Assembly (NCBI GenBank): GCA_963691655.1 | Contig: OY829326.1 | Coordinates: forward strand, 110,581,388 to 110,645,387 | Length of the DNA stretch: 64,000 bases | Origin: Toxonevra muliebris | Lineage: Eukaryota; Arthropoda; Insecta; Diptera; Pallopteridae | Direction: 5' to 3' | Shown: positions 1 to 10,543 of the stretch, piece after piece | Position numbering within the stretch: the stretch's first letter is position 1 | How the letters are laid out: each line of letters begins with the position of its first letter | The notes under the pieces: model-generated | The model's database searches: none | Seen by the model: only the letters and a program-made list of their open reading frames with translations | Told to the model about the DNA's origin: nothing | Program-made: the position numbers and the translations under genes

Positions 1-1070
1 ATCGACTTTTTAAGTTCATGGAAATCGATTAATCGACTTTTTTCGAATTTTTGTTGCATGGAATAAAAAAAACGAAACGAAAAAATTTTGTTATGAGTTA
101 CTTATGTATGTGTATTAATCTAGAATATATACACATTTTTTTAAATTTTTATTAAATGGAATGTAAAAAAAGTAGTTTAAAGTAAATGGTTTGTTTTAAA
201 CGGCATACAGTTTATATGACCTTAGTGCAACCAGCCACTTGTTTGTATATTTATACATACCACTGCGGTCCAAAACGGTTTTTTTATTTGCATAAAGCCG
301 TAGAAAAGAGATATTTATCCTAAATTTTACAAATATATTTCGGGTACCATATTCATAATAAAATACAAAAATAGGTAAAATCGAATAAGTTCCACGCCCA
401 CTTCTCATGTAATCTACTCTCGAAATGCACATATCTTAAGTATCATAGATAGAAAGCTAAAATTTGGCGAGTAGATATATTTACTTGATATTAACTCTAG
501 CGAAAGCTCTTCATGTACAGTTAATTTGGATATATATATATATATATATATGATATTGTGACCTCTAAAATCTCACAGGAGATCCAGGGGCGAGATTTTA
601 GGAGTCACGGTCCCCGTCCCCTCCTCTCCTTCCCCTGTTACGTTCATCGTCGTTTTACTTATTCCGGCGATATTATTTGATATTATTCGTCTTCATATGT
701 GAATTTTGTGCGAGTAAATAGAATAGCTTATGGATGTGTGAAGTATAATAATACAGAGTAGACTAAATAGGAAGAAAACTATTTTAGAACTACTAATTTT
801 GAAATAAAATGCCTAAAATTACTAGTACCTTAAGCTGCACATGCATGTACTACAAATTCGCAGTTGGAAAAATTTTGTAAAATTTAAAATAAATGTGGGA
901 ATTGAATTGGCAGTTACAAAAAAATTTTGCACTAAAAATCGAAAGTAAAAGTCGACTTTCGATCAAGTTTGGTAATTCAAAGTCGATCATAAAAAGATAT
1001 TGATATTTTGAGTTAAAAGTCGACTAAAAATCGATTTCGATTAAAGTCAAAATCGATTTGCACATCCCTA
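1..1070. mobile_element. right end of a hAT-like element, left end outside window
   Basis: AT-rich sequence rich in short inverted motifs such as tcgact and atcgatt, with no convincing coding frame. It stops at 1070 with a tip that reads, on the minus strand, TAGGGATGTGCAAATCGA. The first 12 bases match the right tip of the element at 54356-55202 (TAGGGATGTGCACTTC), which has an exact 8-bp target duplication of hAT type. I infer that 1-1070 is the right part of a related non-autonomous element. A TA microsatellite sits at about 530-551. The left end and its duplication cannot be seen. Confidence 0.5.
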
Positions 1071-1785
1071 CCTTGAACATGTTATTCTAGGATTTTATGA
1101 CAAATTTATTTTTTTAGTTTACTATTTTAGTCTTATCAATATAGCGAAAAAAATACGATTACTTACAAAAAGTGCTGTACGGAAAGTTATATTTGAATAT
1201 ATACGTGTGGGAGCCTCCATCTTAAATTAAAAATTTCGAAACAGTTACTTTACGACAATTGCGGTAAAACTTTACATTCTTTTTCTATATATTTATTAGT
1301 GTAACTACAATTTTATTCCAGAAGTGCTACACTATTATATTATATATCAATTTAAAGAGTTTGACGAGTAGATTATCAGATTTAAAATCGGTTAAGCCAA
1401 ATCCAAAATATTAGCGTCGGAAGCTTTTTAAAATTCGCTCATTGAACAAAGCATTACATTCATCGTTGTAAAAATCATTGCTTAAGAGGGAGTAAATAAA
1501 TAACAAATGAGAGAAAGAGAGAAGACATAAGTAACGGCATTTCTCAGAATTATCTAACGAATTATCTGCATACATAACTAACAAAACAAATACCAACGAG
1601 TAGTTTGGTTCTCTTTTGATATTTTTTTTTTTCATAAAGAGATTTCTTCAGCAAAAAAAAAAAAATAGCCCCAGTTACTGAGGCCTTACTGACTAGTAAA
1701 TTTTTATTTCGCTTAAATCAATATTTTTCATGTTACAACAGCAGAAACTTATTGCTATATTTACTAATTAACAAATTAATTGGTT
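1071..1785. other. intergenic, no feature seen
   Basis: AT-rich spacer with homopolymer runs. Open frames here are short and of simple composition. I see no gene, RNA or element end. Confidence 0.4.
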
Positions 1786-2295
1786 CGTTCCCGTACTTTT
1801 TGGGTAAAGTTTGGTAAAGTGAGAGTAAGCAAAAAATACTCTCTGCTATAGACAAAAATGCACAAAAGTACGGGAACGGAGGAAACCACTTTTCTTGCAC
1901 GAAATAAAACGTCAAATTGTAGTGGCAGTTAAATTTAAAAACAAAGTGTCTGCGAAGAAATAATGAAAAAAATAAACATAAATTATTTACCTGACTACTT
2001 CTGAAGATTTTTCATCACCATTTGCATTATCACTAATACATTTTGAAATGTCTTTTAAACATTTTTAATTTCATATAACATTTATTTTTCTAAACATTTT
2101 TAGCTATTTATAAATTTCAAATTTTCAATATATTTATTACAAAAGCAAAAGAGCTGATAAACACAAACATATGATTGTTTGACACTTTTACCATTTTCAC
2201 CCGAAAAGAAAGTGCGGGCTGTTTCGTGCAAGAAGGAGAAGACAATTACTCTCTCATCTCCGCACTTATTTGCAATTTTTTTGTGTACGGGAACG
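1786..2295. repeat. dispersed repeat, copy 1 (CGTTCCCGTAC ends)
   Basis: This block begins with cgttcccgtac and ends with its reverse complement gtacgggaacg. It matches 9805-10538 in the same orientation over most of its length: shared segments include the start, the cttgcacgaaa motif near 1890, the aaacataaattatt segment near 1975, and the tgcgggct...caattactctctcatc segment near 2213. The two halves are partly inverted copies of each other (cttgcacgaaa versus tttcgtgcaag). Relative to copy 2 it lacks about 60 bp of the right terminus, and I find no target duplication, so it is probably a decayed copy. Confidence 0.7.
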
Positions 2296-2762
2296 CTTTT
2301 GTTTACGTTACGTTTTTTCTCCATTTTGACATTGACTGAATGCCGTCATTATAGCCGCAATAACAAAGATGTGCTATTATTCTTCGGTTGTACGTCTGTT
2401 TTTGACATTTTATGGTATCTGACGTAACAACAAAGATGTGTTGTTTTTGCCAATGTAAAATTGTTGTAATATTGCATGATTTCACCATGGATATGAGTGA
2501 TAATATATTTTAATTGCTTTTGTGTAACTGTAGATACATATAAATTGGCCGTTAAAATGATATATCTTGACAAAATTTGCCAACTGGAATTTATGACATA
2601 ACTTTAATAATAAATTAAGCATTAATTTTGTCAAGAATTATTGCCAGTCGAGGCACGTGGTAAGGTTAACGTGAGAGATTTTTGGCGGTCCCTCTAGTGT
2701 AACATGGCCCTAACCGATTTACAAAATTGATCATAGTGGCATCTTCACAACTATTTTTGGTG

Positions 2763-2773
2763 TGGTAACACTG
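2763..2773 (+). promoter_or_regulatory. possible core promoter motif upstream of bystin
   Basis: TGGTAACACTG lies about 110 bp before the bystin start codon. It differs by one base from the fly core-promoter 'motif 1' (YGGTCACACTR) found at many housekeeping TATA-less promoters. Position and gene class fit, but one such match is expected fairly often by chance. Confidence 0.25.
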
Positions 2774-2883
2774 GTGGATACAAAACAAAATAAAATTCTT
2801 TTTCGTAAACACGTGTGGGGATTCGACGTTCGCAAATTCCTTATATATTTCTTAGTTTTCAAATAATCACACTAATTTTCACA

Positions 2884-5800
2884 ATGGGAAAAGCAAAGAA
2901 AGCCAATATAGCTATAGTAAAAAATGTGCCGTTAGAAAAGCAACTGACACAAGGAAAAATATCTAAGCCAAAGTCTAAAGACAAATTCAACTTGCGTGCT
3001 GAAGAAACATCGGTGAGAAAAAACAATGCAAATTTGAATATTTTAGCTAATTTTTTATATATACGATAACAGGTAGTAGACAGCAAAACAAGTCGTAAGA
3101 TTTTAGCAGCTGCCAAACAGCAACAGCTGGAACTGAACGATAATAATTTCCCCGCTTTGGCTCCCAGAAAAAGGGTCAATTTTGATTTGGGTAAGTCTGG
3201 GAAGCGACTCTAATACTAATTTTCTAATTAACTTATTAATATTTTGTAGGAGGAATAAATGAAGACGACAATAATGTGGATGTTACCGAGAATGATTTTA
3301 TGGATAATTTGGATATTCATGAAGAGGATGCAAAGGCATTCGAACGTTTCCAAAATCCTGAAGGTGGCAAGCGTACATTAAAATTATCGGAAATTATTAT
3401 GGACAAGATTCAAGAGAAACAAAGTGATATTCAATCAAAACTTACCGATGATGGTTCATTGAAAATAGAAGATATCGATCCAAGGTGAGTTCTTTAATGT
3501 TAGATCTGTTTTAATTTTTCTTTTAATTAATTTTATATATTTCTTCCAGAGTAAAAGAAATGTATGAAGGTGTGCGTGATGTAATGAAACGCTATCGCAG
3601 TGGCAAAGTACCAAAAGCTTTTAAAATAATTCCAAAACTACGCAATTGGGAGCAGATTCTCTTCATTACTGAACCACATAATTGGAGTGCAGCGGCTATG
3701 TTTCAAGGCACAAGGTAACACACATACATTAATTTTACCTTGAGCTTCAACTTGAAATTTTCGCTTTTTATCTCTTATTTTAGAATTTTTTGTTCTGTGC
3801 TCTCACAAGGCATGGCCCAAAGATTCTACAATTTGGTACTCATGCCACGCATTCGTGATGATTTGTGTGAATATAAAAAATTGAATATGCACTTATATAA
3901 TGCGCTCAAGCGGGCACTCTTCAAGCCAGCAGCTTTTATGAAAGGCATAATTCTGCCATTGCTTGAATCTGGTGATTGTACACTACGGGAGGCTATAATT
4001 TTTGGCAGTGTGATAGCTCGCAATTCAATACCAGTCCTACATTCATCTGCTTGTTTGCTGAAAATCTGTGAAATGGGCTATACCGGTGCTAATTCAATCT
4101 TTATACGTTATTTCCTTGATAAGCGTTATGCGCTACCATATCGTGTCGTTGACGCAGCAGTCTTTCATTTCTTGAGGTAATTCGAAATTAAAGAATAACT
4201 ATTCTAGAAATTTATGTAAACTTTATTTGAATTCTCTCTTTTACAGATTCGAACATGATAAACGCGAGATGCCTGTATTATGGCATCAAAGCTTATTAAC
4301 ATTTGTACAGCGTTATAAGAATGATATCTCATCTGAACAAAAGGAAGCACTATTGAATTTGATAAAGTAAGTATTAATTTAAATCTATAGAGTATATTCT
4401 CATTCAACAATTTTAAAATTAAAACAAAATTTTATAGTTTTCAAAACCATTCCATTACCATTCATTGTTCTTTATTATGTTACACCAATCCAAATAATTA
4501 AGATTCGTCTATTTTTATATTGAGTTTGTAGATACTGGAATAAATAAGTGAACGTTTGGTATAACCAATTTTTTGAAAACTTTGATATTTTTATAGATTG
4601 ATATTTCAAGCCTTCATAGCCCTTTTTTAAATTGTTACTTTTTCGTAAGCGTTTTCTACCTTTACTATTTTCTACGTTTACTCAGGTTTGCATTTATTCT
4701 TTATTTATTTTATTCTCAACATAAAAACTTAATAATAACGTAAAACCTAAAAATGGGGTTAATTTAGAATTCCAGTTCTTCAATACAAACTTTAAAGTTT
4801 GCCCTATAATGGTAGTGGGTACCAAACTCAACTAAGCCTTTAGTAGTAGCGAAATAAAAATCAACAAAATTCTATTATCACTAAATGTTTGGTGGTAATG
4901 AATATCTAATCCTACCACCACTAAAAGTTTAGTGATAGCGGGGATAAAATTCCATTATCATTAAATGTTTACTGATATTGGGAATAAAATCCCATTGTTA
5001 CTAAAGGTTTAGTGGAATATGGCGTTCACTATCACTAAACGTTTAGTAACAGTGGGATTTGACTTCCACTCCAACTAAAGATTTAGTAACTAAATCCATC
5101 GTCTGGTTAATATGCCTCACCGTCAAAATTTTCGGAAAGCTTGTTTTTTCTAGTACCGATCAGAATGATATGTTCATATGAATATTTTGGCTGATTCTGG
5201 AGGTAAAACTATTCTATTAAAATATAAAATAAAAAAAAAAATTGAGAGAAAAAATTTCAAATTTGAACTTCCACTAAATTTGCCAATTAAACCCTGCCCC
5301 CATATCACTAAGCGCTTAGTGGTAGTGGAGTTAGATTTCCACTAGTTTAGTGGTAGTTGGGTTCGATTTCCACTAAATAGTTAGTGATAGTGGAAAAAGT
5401 GCTTTATTGACTTGGTTCCTTCGCCTTTCTTTGGTATCTATCTACTGACATATGAAATTAATGTTTAGGTTAGGTTAGGTTGGAGTGGCTGTCGAGAGAC
5501 ACACTTAGGCCTGAACAGCCCATTGTGATACCACATAGTTGGACCTACAGTTTAACGCCGATTCCAAACGGCGGTGTGGCAATTTTTTATCGGCTTGGTG
5601 GTTTTGCCATTACCAACCAATGTGTTTACTTGTACACTATCTTATAATTCTCATACACTTCATATTGATAGTGAATATAAGAAAGTTATGAAAATTAACC
5701 ACCAGACGAAGACGGGAATCGAACCCGAACCTCCCAGATGAAAGTCTAGTGCACTATCCACTAGGCTATCGAGGTCGTCAAAATTAATGTTTAAAAACGT

Positions 5801-6652
5801 TTTTTTTTATTGCTGACAATTTTTTATTCGTGAAAACTTTCTGTAAAAACCAAAGTATTTAAGTAGGTAAAATCGATCCACTACCACGATTTTGTGAAAT
5901 AAAAACTATAGAGAATAAAGTTCTATTTAAATTTCACCCTCCTGATAACACCACTTACTTCTATATTCCGAGTATTTTTTGATGAAAAATATTTCCTTCG
6001 AATATTCTTTGTCTTTGACTCATAAGTTTGCGAGCACCTCGTTAAGTTTTTTTTTTAATGAAGAAACTTTTACATATATGCAGTTCAACCGTGCGAGGTT
6101 TACGTGGTATACGAGGCATTTGCGAGCTTCCATAAAGACCACTAATAACTTAAGTTTTTAACTGAAATATTAAAATTAGAACCATCGTAATTTTAAATTT
6201 TTGTTTACTTTAACCCATTAAGTCCGAGAGCAAACCGGATAAAAACCAAAAAATCTTCAATCACACGTCTTTGTCGTCACAAATTCAAACAGTAAATGGT
6301 ATTATTAAATTTTTAATTTTTTGTAAAGTTTCTCTCTTCTCGTTAGAATAACTGTGATACCGATTACGTGTTCTGGTAACTTTTTATCTGCATTAAAGTA
6401 TACTTATTCTTTCTGCGTATACACATCATTAGGACTTTATGAGTTAACTATTTATTTATGCTTTTTATTATTATTTATATATTTTATTATTCTTACAGGA
6501 AACAATCACAACCCAAAATTACACCAGACGTTAGAAGAGAATTACAAGCGGCTACATGCCGTGATGAGGAAATGATGGAATTTGATAATGCTACAGCAGC
6601 TGTGCCAATGGAAACCTACACTGACAAAGATATGGAATATGAATATAAATAG
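2884..6652 (+). CDS. bys: bystin, 40S ribosomal subunit assembly factor (seven coding exons)
   Basis: Bystin (yeast Enp1) is a nuclear and nucleolar factor that binds pre-40S particles and is needed for 18S rRNA processing and export. Coding exons are 2884-3012, 3073-3190, 3250-3484, 3550-3714, 3784-4176, 4247-4366 and 6499-6652. All junctions are GT-AG and keep one frame, giving 437 residues, the usual length of animal bystins. The N-terminal ~110 residues are lysine-rich and then acidic (around EDDNNVD), as in the family. The conserved bystin domain starts near [17 protein letters not shown] and includes [47 protein letters not shown] and [10 protein letters not shown]. The ATG at 2884 has an acceptable context (cacaATGG) and begins with MGKAKK as expected. 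Exons 1-6 are compact (introns of roughly 60-70 bp); the last intron (4367-6498) is 2.1 kb and carries repeats. I see no frameshift or stop. Confidence 0.97.
4874..5393. repeat. array of imperfect hairpin units in the last bystin intron
   Basis: At least nine units, each a near-palindrome built around CACTAAA-GTTTAGTG, lie at 4874-4899, 4914-4941, 4952-4981, 4992-5022, 5027-5055, 5066-5090, 5301-5328, 5339-5360 and 5370-5393. The extended consensus reads about CCACTATCACTAAAYG, followed by its mirror complement. Spacers often carry gggataaaatt or ggattyga. The units diverge from each other more in the spacers than in the arms. A further decayed unit may start near 4810. They could fold into serial stem-loops in RNA or be remnants of a foldback element. 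Confidence 0.7.
5468..5780 (-). mobile_element. tRNA-derived SINE (family 1), full length, with target duplication
   Basis: Read on the minus strand, the element starts at 5780 with a tRNA-like head carrying an A-box (TAGCCTAGTGG) and a B-box (GGTTCGATTCC). The anticodon-arm region has CTTTCAT and most resembles tRNA-Glu(TTC). A tRNA-unrelated body follows, ending in CCACTCCAACCTAACC. The 13-bp sequence aaattaatgttta flanks it exactly at 5455-5467 and 5781-5793, the hallmark of LINE-type target-primed insertion. It lies inside the last bystin intron in antisense orientation. It is not a functional tRNA gene, because the body does not close an acceptor stem. Confidence 0.9.
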
Positions 6653-6766
6653 AATACAATTATAATTAGTAGAGCTAAATATTTATATTTTTAAATATTG
6701 TTTCTATTAAAATTCTCATGTTTGCAAACCTAAAAGTAAGAAAAATGCGAATCAGAGACATTACGG

Positions 6767-6772
6767 AATAAA
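6767..6772 (+). terminator. likely bystin polyadenylation signal
   Basis: AATAAA lies 115 bp after the bystin stop codon, the first canonical signal downstream. Sequence after it turns A/T-rich with T runs. Confidence 0.6.
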
Positions 6773-9700
6773 AAGAAAAATATATCAAGGACATTTTGGG
6801 ACATTGTAATATTGCAATTATTATTTTTTTTTCTTTATAGATTTTATTATTATTCGATGATATGAGTATTTGGATATAAAAAAGCATTTATCACAAAACT
6901 TTTTTTTGTTTTAAGTTCTTTTAATTATTATTATTAATTTTTTTTTTAATAATAAATATCGTAATTAATTTGTATATAAAGAACAAAAATTAAATTTTTA
7001 AAAATATTTATAACAAAATTTTTACAACTTAGCGTTGGCTACAAAAAGAAAATATTGTTTTTTGTTTTTTTGAATTATATTTAAAGTATATAATTTATAT
7101 TATTATACATAATATTTCTATATATACAAAGATTAGATGCATTCTTTAAATTAAGTTAACATTTACATTAATATTTCTTAATTCCTTACATTTTTTTTGG
7201 CTTCTTTAATTATGAAGTACGAATATTCTTTACTTTTTACTCTTTTTTTTTTTGTAATTGCACAATTTTTGGCGTTTCAATGCAGCAAACTTTACTGTTG
7301 TTTAGTGTATACATTAGTAGTACTTAGTATGGTTTGGTTTTTATTATTTTGTTTTTCATCTAAATCGAAGTATATTTTGATATTAAATCTTATGTAGGTT
7401 TTATTTTTCTTGGTATTATTTATATTTAATATGAAAAACATCGATATAGAGCGGAAATTCACAACACACAGTGTTTTTGTTTTTTGTTTTTATTTCTTAA
7501 TTTTGTTGTTTATTATTGTGATGGCGTTCATTTTTTGATCGATTTGTTTTTGTTTTTTACTTTTGATTTGTTGAATATTTCAATTAGAGTTTTAATGATG
7601 CTTTAATAGTAAAAAAGTTGAAAATATCATAAGTTTGTATGTGAGATGCTAATTTTAAAGTGTAATTTATAAAGATTTGAAAAGATGTTATTGTATGTGA
7701 TGTAGATAATGTGATAGCATTAATTTTGACTGTTGTTTGGTGAAATGAAAATCATACGTGCGAGGAAATAAATATGTTATATGATGTACATGTTTGCATG
7801 AAGAAACTGTAGGCATTACGAACGAATGAACCATGAAAATTTTACCATAAAGATCAGAAACTTTTAATAATTTTGAGCAGGGAAAAACACTCAATAGAAA
7901 TGTTGGGTGTCATGTGGAAGAAGCCAAATTAATTTTTAAATCTGGATGCATTCAAAGATAGACTTTTTCAGAGAAGTTTGTTTTGGCTAAGGTGCTCTGA
8001 GAACAAAGGGTTAACTTTGTTATTTTGAAATTTAATAAATTAGTTATAAAAATTAAGTAAATAAATTGATGGTTAATTGAAATTTCAATTAGCAAAATTT
8101 TAGCTTTTCTTCCTAACGAAATAATGTCAAAACCCAAATATGTCAAATATAAAATATTCGGACCTCTGTAAATGGATCATTGTAGAACCTGAAAATTCGG
8201 AAATATCGTTGTTATCTCTCAATAACATCGAGTATTTTATCTCTTTTAAATAATTTTAGTATGTTGTTTCCAAATGCATTCACAAAATTTTTCTATGCTG
8301 TCACGTTAATAAATATTTATCACTGATGAGAGGAATTGCGGCGGATTCCGAAAAGGGCCGTATGATTTGCCTGCATTATATACACAGTTGTTACTTCGAC
8401 ACGTCACTTTGGCAAAAGTTTATTAACTTTCTAGTTCTCACATTTTTAAAGTGGAAAAGGTTGAATGATATTTTCATAAATTGGTTTTAAGCAATTAGAT
8501 ATTTTATATAAAAATTCGCAGCTAGTTTTTTATCTGGCGAAAAATATTTTACTTAATTTTTTTTTTATTCTTAACTCAAATTTTAAAGTTCAATCAATAT
8601 AAATAATTTTCCAGTTTTTGACAAATTTTTGACTTTGACTGCTGCTAACATCGGTGATACGCATCTTAGCTCATAAGCGATGCGTTTTTTTTGAAACTTG
8701 GGAAATTCTCTAAACGATATGATAAAATATAGCAAACAGAAAACTGTTATGGTGGCAATTCCACACGCTTTGATGAACGCTGTCTAGAGGCTGGCCTAGG
8801 AACTAGAGTTAAGCCTAGTAAATATCAATAAAAAAAGGAAATAAATCGTGAGTTGTTTGAGCTATATATATTTATATGCATTGCGATATTGATAAAGATT
8901 TACTGACTGAGTCGTGTTTAAGGGAAGAATGTGTATAGTTTCCGAACCCCTAGTGACCAAAATGAAAAGAAAATGCTTGCGAAAGGCATTCTCGAAGTAA
9001 AAGTTAAACAGATATCTGCCCCAGATTGTTATGTCAAGGGTTCCGATTTTGTTAACGAAAAAAAAACTTAAACAATTATCAACAACTAGCCCCAAAAAAC
9101 TATTAAAAATTACCTTAAAAATGATTAAAATTCATAATAACTTTAAGAAATGTTTATATCCCATTTTTATTCTTTTGGATTGTAATAAATTACCATATAT
9201 GCACATTCGTAAATTATCAAATGCAAATAAGAGAAATTTCGCTCTACATCGACACTGACAAGGAGGGCAAACTTAAATAAAGTTATGCCGCTGGAACTTA
9301 ATTCTACGTCCAATTCTAACGATTTGAAATTTTCACCTTCACCTTTCAACTTTTGCAAATGAGCATAAATTTTTTAAACCAACGTTTTGATTATCCAATA
9401 ATTGTTTCAAATTGCAGAATTTTTAATTTCTGTTTTTATTTTTTGAAAATTGAAAACAAAAATCAAATGCAACTCCTTTTGATTAGTTTTTCTTCTACAT
9501 ATTCTTCACGATAGGGGTTGACGCTCTTATTAACTATGTTTTCTTTCTTAGAAGTAGCCGGAGGTCGGCTGCTTTGGTTGTGTTAAATGTGCATAAATCT
9601 CAATTTTGTAACTAAAGTTCACTTTGACACACGCAATTTTTAAAAGCACATACAAATAATTAAAATATTTCCACAACATAAAGTTAATGCCACATTTTTT

Positions 9701-9786
9701 TGTACCGGAAAATTAAAAATTTATGTAATTGTTACATTATACTATACAACAACTTTAAAAATACGAGTAAATAAAATTTAATATAA
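6773..9786. other. intergenic, no gene recognised
   Basis: Very AT-rich. Open frames here (for example 7197-7397) are composed almost wholly of F, L, I, V, S and K residues, and I do not consider them genes. The T-rich plus strand at 6900-7600 could be 3' untranslated sequence of a minus-strand transcript, but nothing shows this. Confidence 0.4.
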
Positions 9787-9804
9787 GGGGCCGTTCACAT
9801 ATTA
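9787..9804. repeat. left end of a host repeat split by a later insertion
   Basis: ggggccgttcacatatta resembles a terminus of a repeat type I have seen in insect genomes (GGGGCCGT...). The sequence appears to resume at 10539 with tattatgtaccgtaatttttgacc and a C-rich stretch (cccctccccc) near 10570. The element at 9805-10538 therefore looks inserted within it. The far end of the host repeat is not clear. Confidence 0.45.
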
Positions 9805-10538
9805 GGTCCGTTTCCGTACTTTTTGGGTAAAGTCTGGTAAACTGAGAGTAAACGAAAAATGCTCTCTCTGATACACAAAAATGCACAAAAGTACGGGAAC
9901 GCACAAAACCACTTTCCTTGCACGAAACAAAACGTCAAATTTCAACGACAGTTAAATTCAAAAAACAAAGTTTCTGTGATATTTAATAAAATAAAAATTG
10001 TTAAATCTTACAAGAAAATAAATAAATAATGAAAAAATTAAACATAAATTATTCGCCTGTCTACTTTTGTAGAATCTTCGGGTTCACAATCACCATTTGC
10101 ATTATTCAGAAATGGCAGAAGCTTCTACAGCGTCAGAAGTTTACCGGACAATTGCGTCATTGACTTGTGGAGAATGTAGTTAAAAATTAACTAATATACT
10201 ATTAATTAATTTTCAAATTTCTTTTAAACATTTTTCCACTATAAATATCACTTATTTTTCTAAAAGTTCTTTATTTATTTATTAATAAATTTATGCTCAT
10301 TTGCAAATTTTCAATATATTTTCTCAAAAGCAAAAAAGCTGATAAATACAAAACAGCTGATTGTTTGACACTTTTAACATTTTTACCCGATGAAAAAGTG
10401 CGGGCTATTTCGTACAAAAAGAAGAAGACAATTACTCTCTCATCTCTGCTCTCTTTTGCAAGTTTTTTGAGTATGGGAACGCTTTCTGGGCGGTTTTGGG
10501 CGATCGCGTTCAACCGCGTTGTAGTACGGGAACGGAGC
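9805..10538. mobile_element. 734-bp DNA transposon-like element, copy 2, with 5-bp duplication
   Basis: Termini are GGTCCGTTTCCGTAC on the left and, on the opposite strand, GCTCCGTTCCCGTAC on the right (13 of 15 match). The flanks repeat TATTA directly at 9800-9804 and 10539-10543. Removing the element and one TATTA restores a continuous host repeat. It shares most of its length with 1786-2295. A terminus-like gtatgggaacgc near 10472 shows that the motif is repeated subterminally. I found no transposase, and the superfamily is not identified. Confidence 0.7.
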
Positions 10539-10543
10539 TATTA

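Noticed and set aside
5464..5482. TTAGG-like repeats resembling an insect telomere
   Set aside because: Only three units, located exactly at the tail of the SINE; the same CCTAACC tail occurs on a LINE. Flies also lack TTAGG telomeres.
5700..5780. a tRNA gene (A-box and B-box present)
   Set aside because: It continues into a 313-bp SINE with a 13-bp target duplication, and no acceptor stem closes.
6213..6235. solo piggyBac-like end (TTAACCCATTAAGTCC) in the bystin intron
   Set aside because: It resembles the tip at 36073, but I found no partner end before exon 7.
7197..7397. 66-residue hydrophobic open frame
   Set aside because: Built from T-rich sequence; low complexity, no start context or neighbours supporting a gene.
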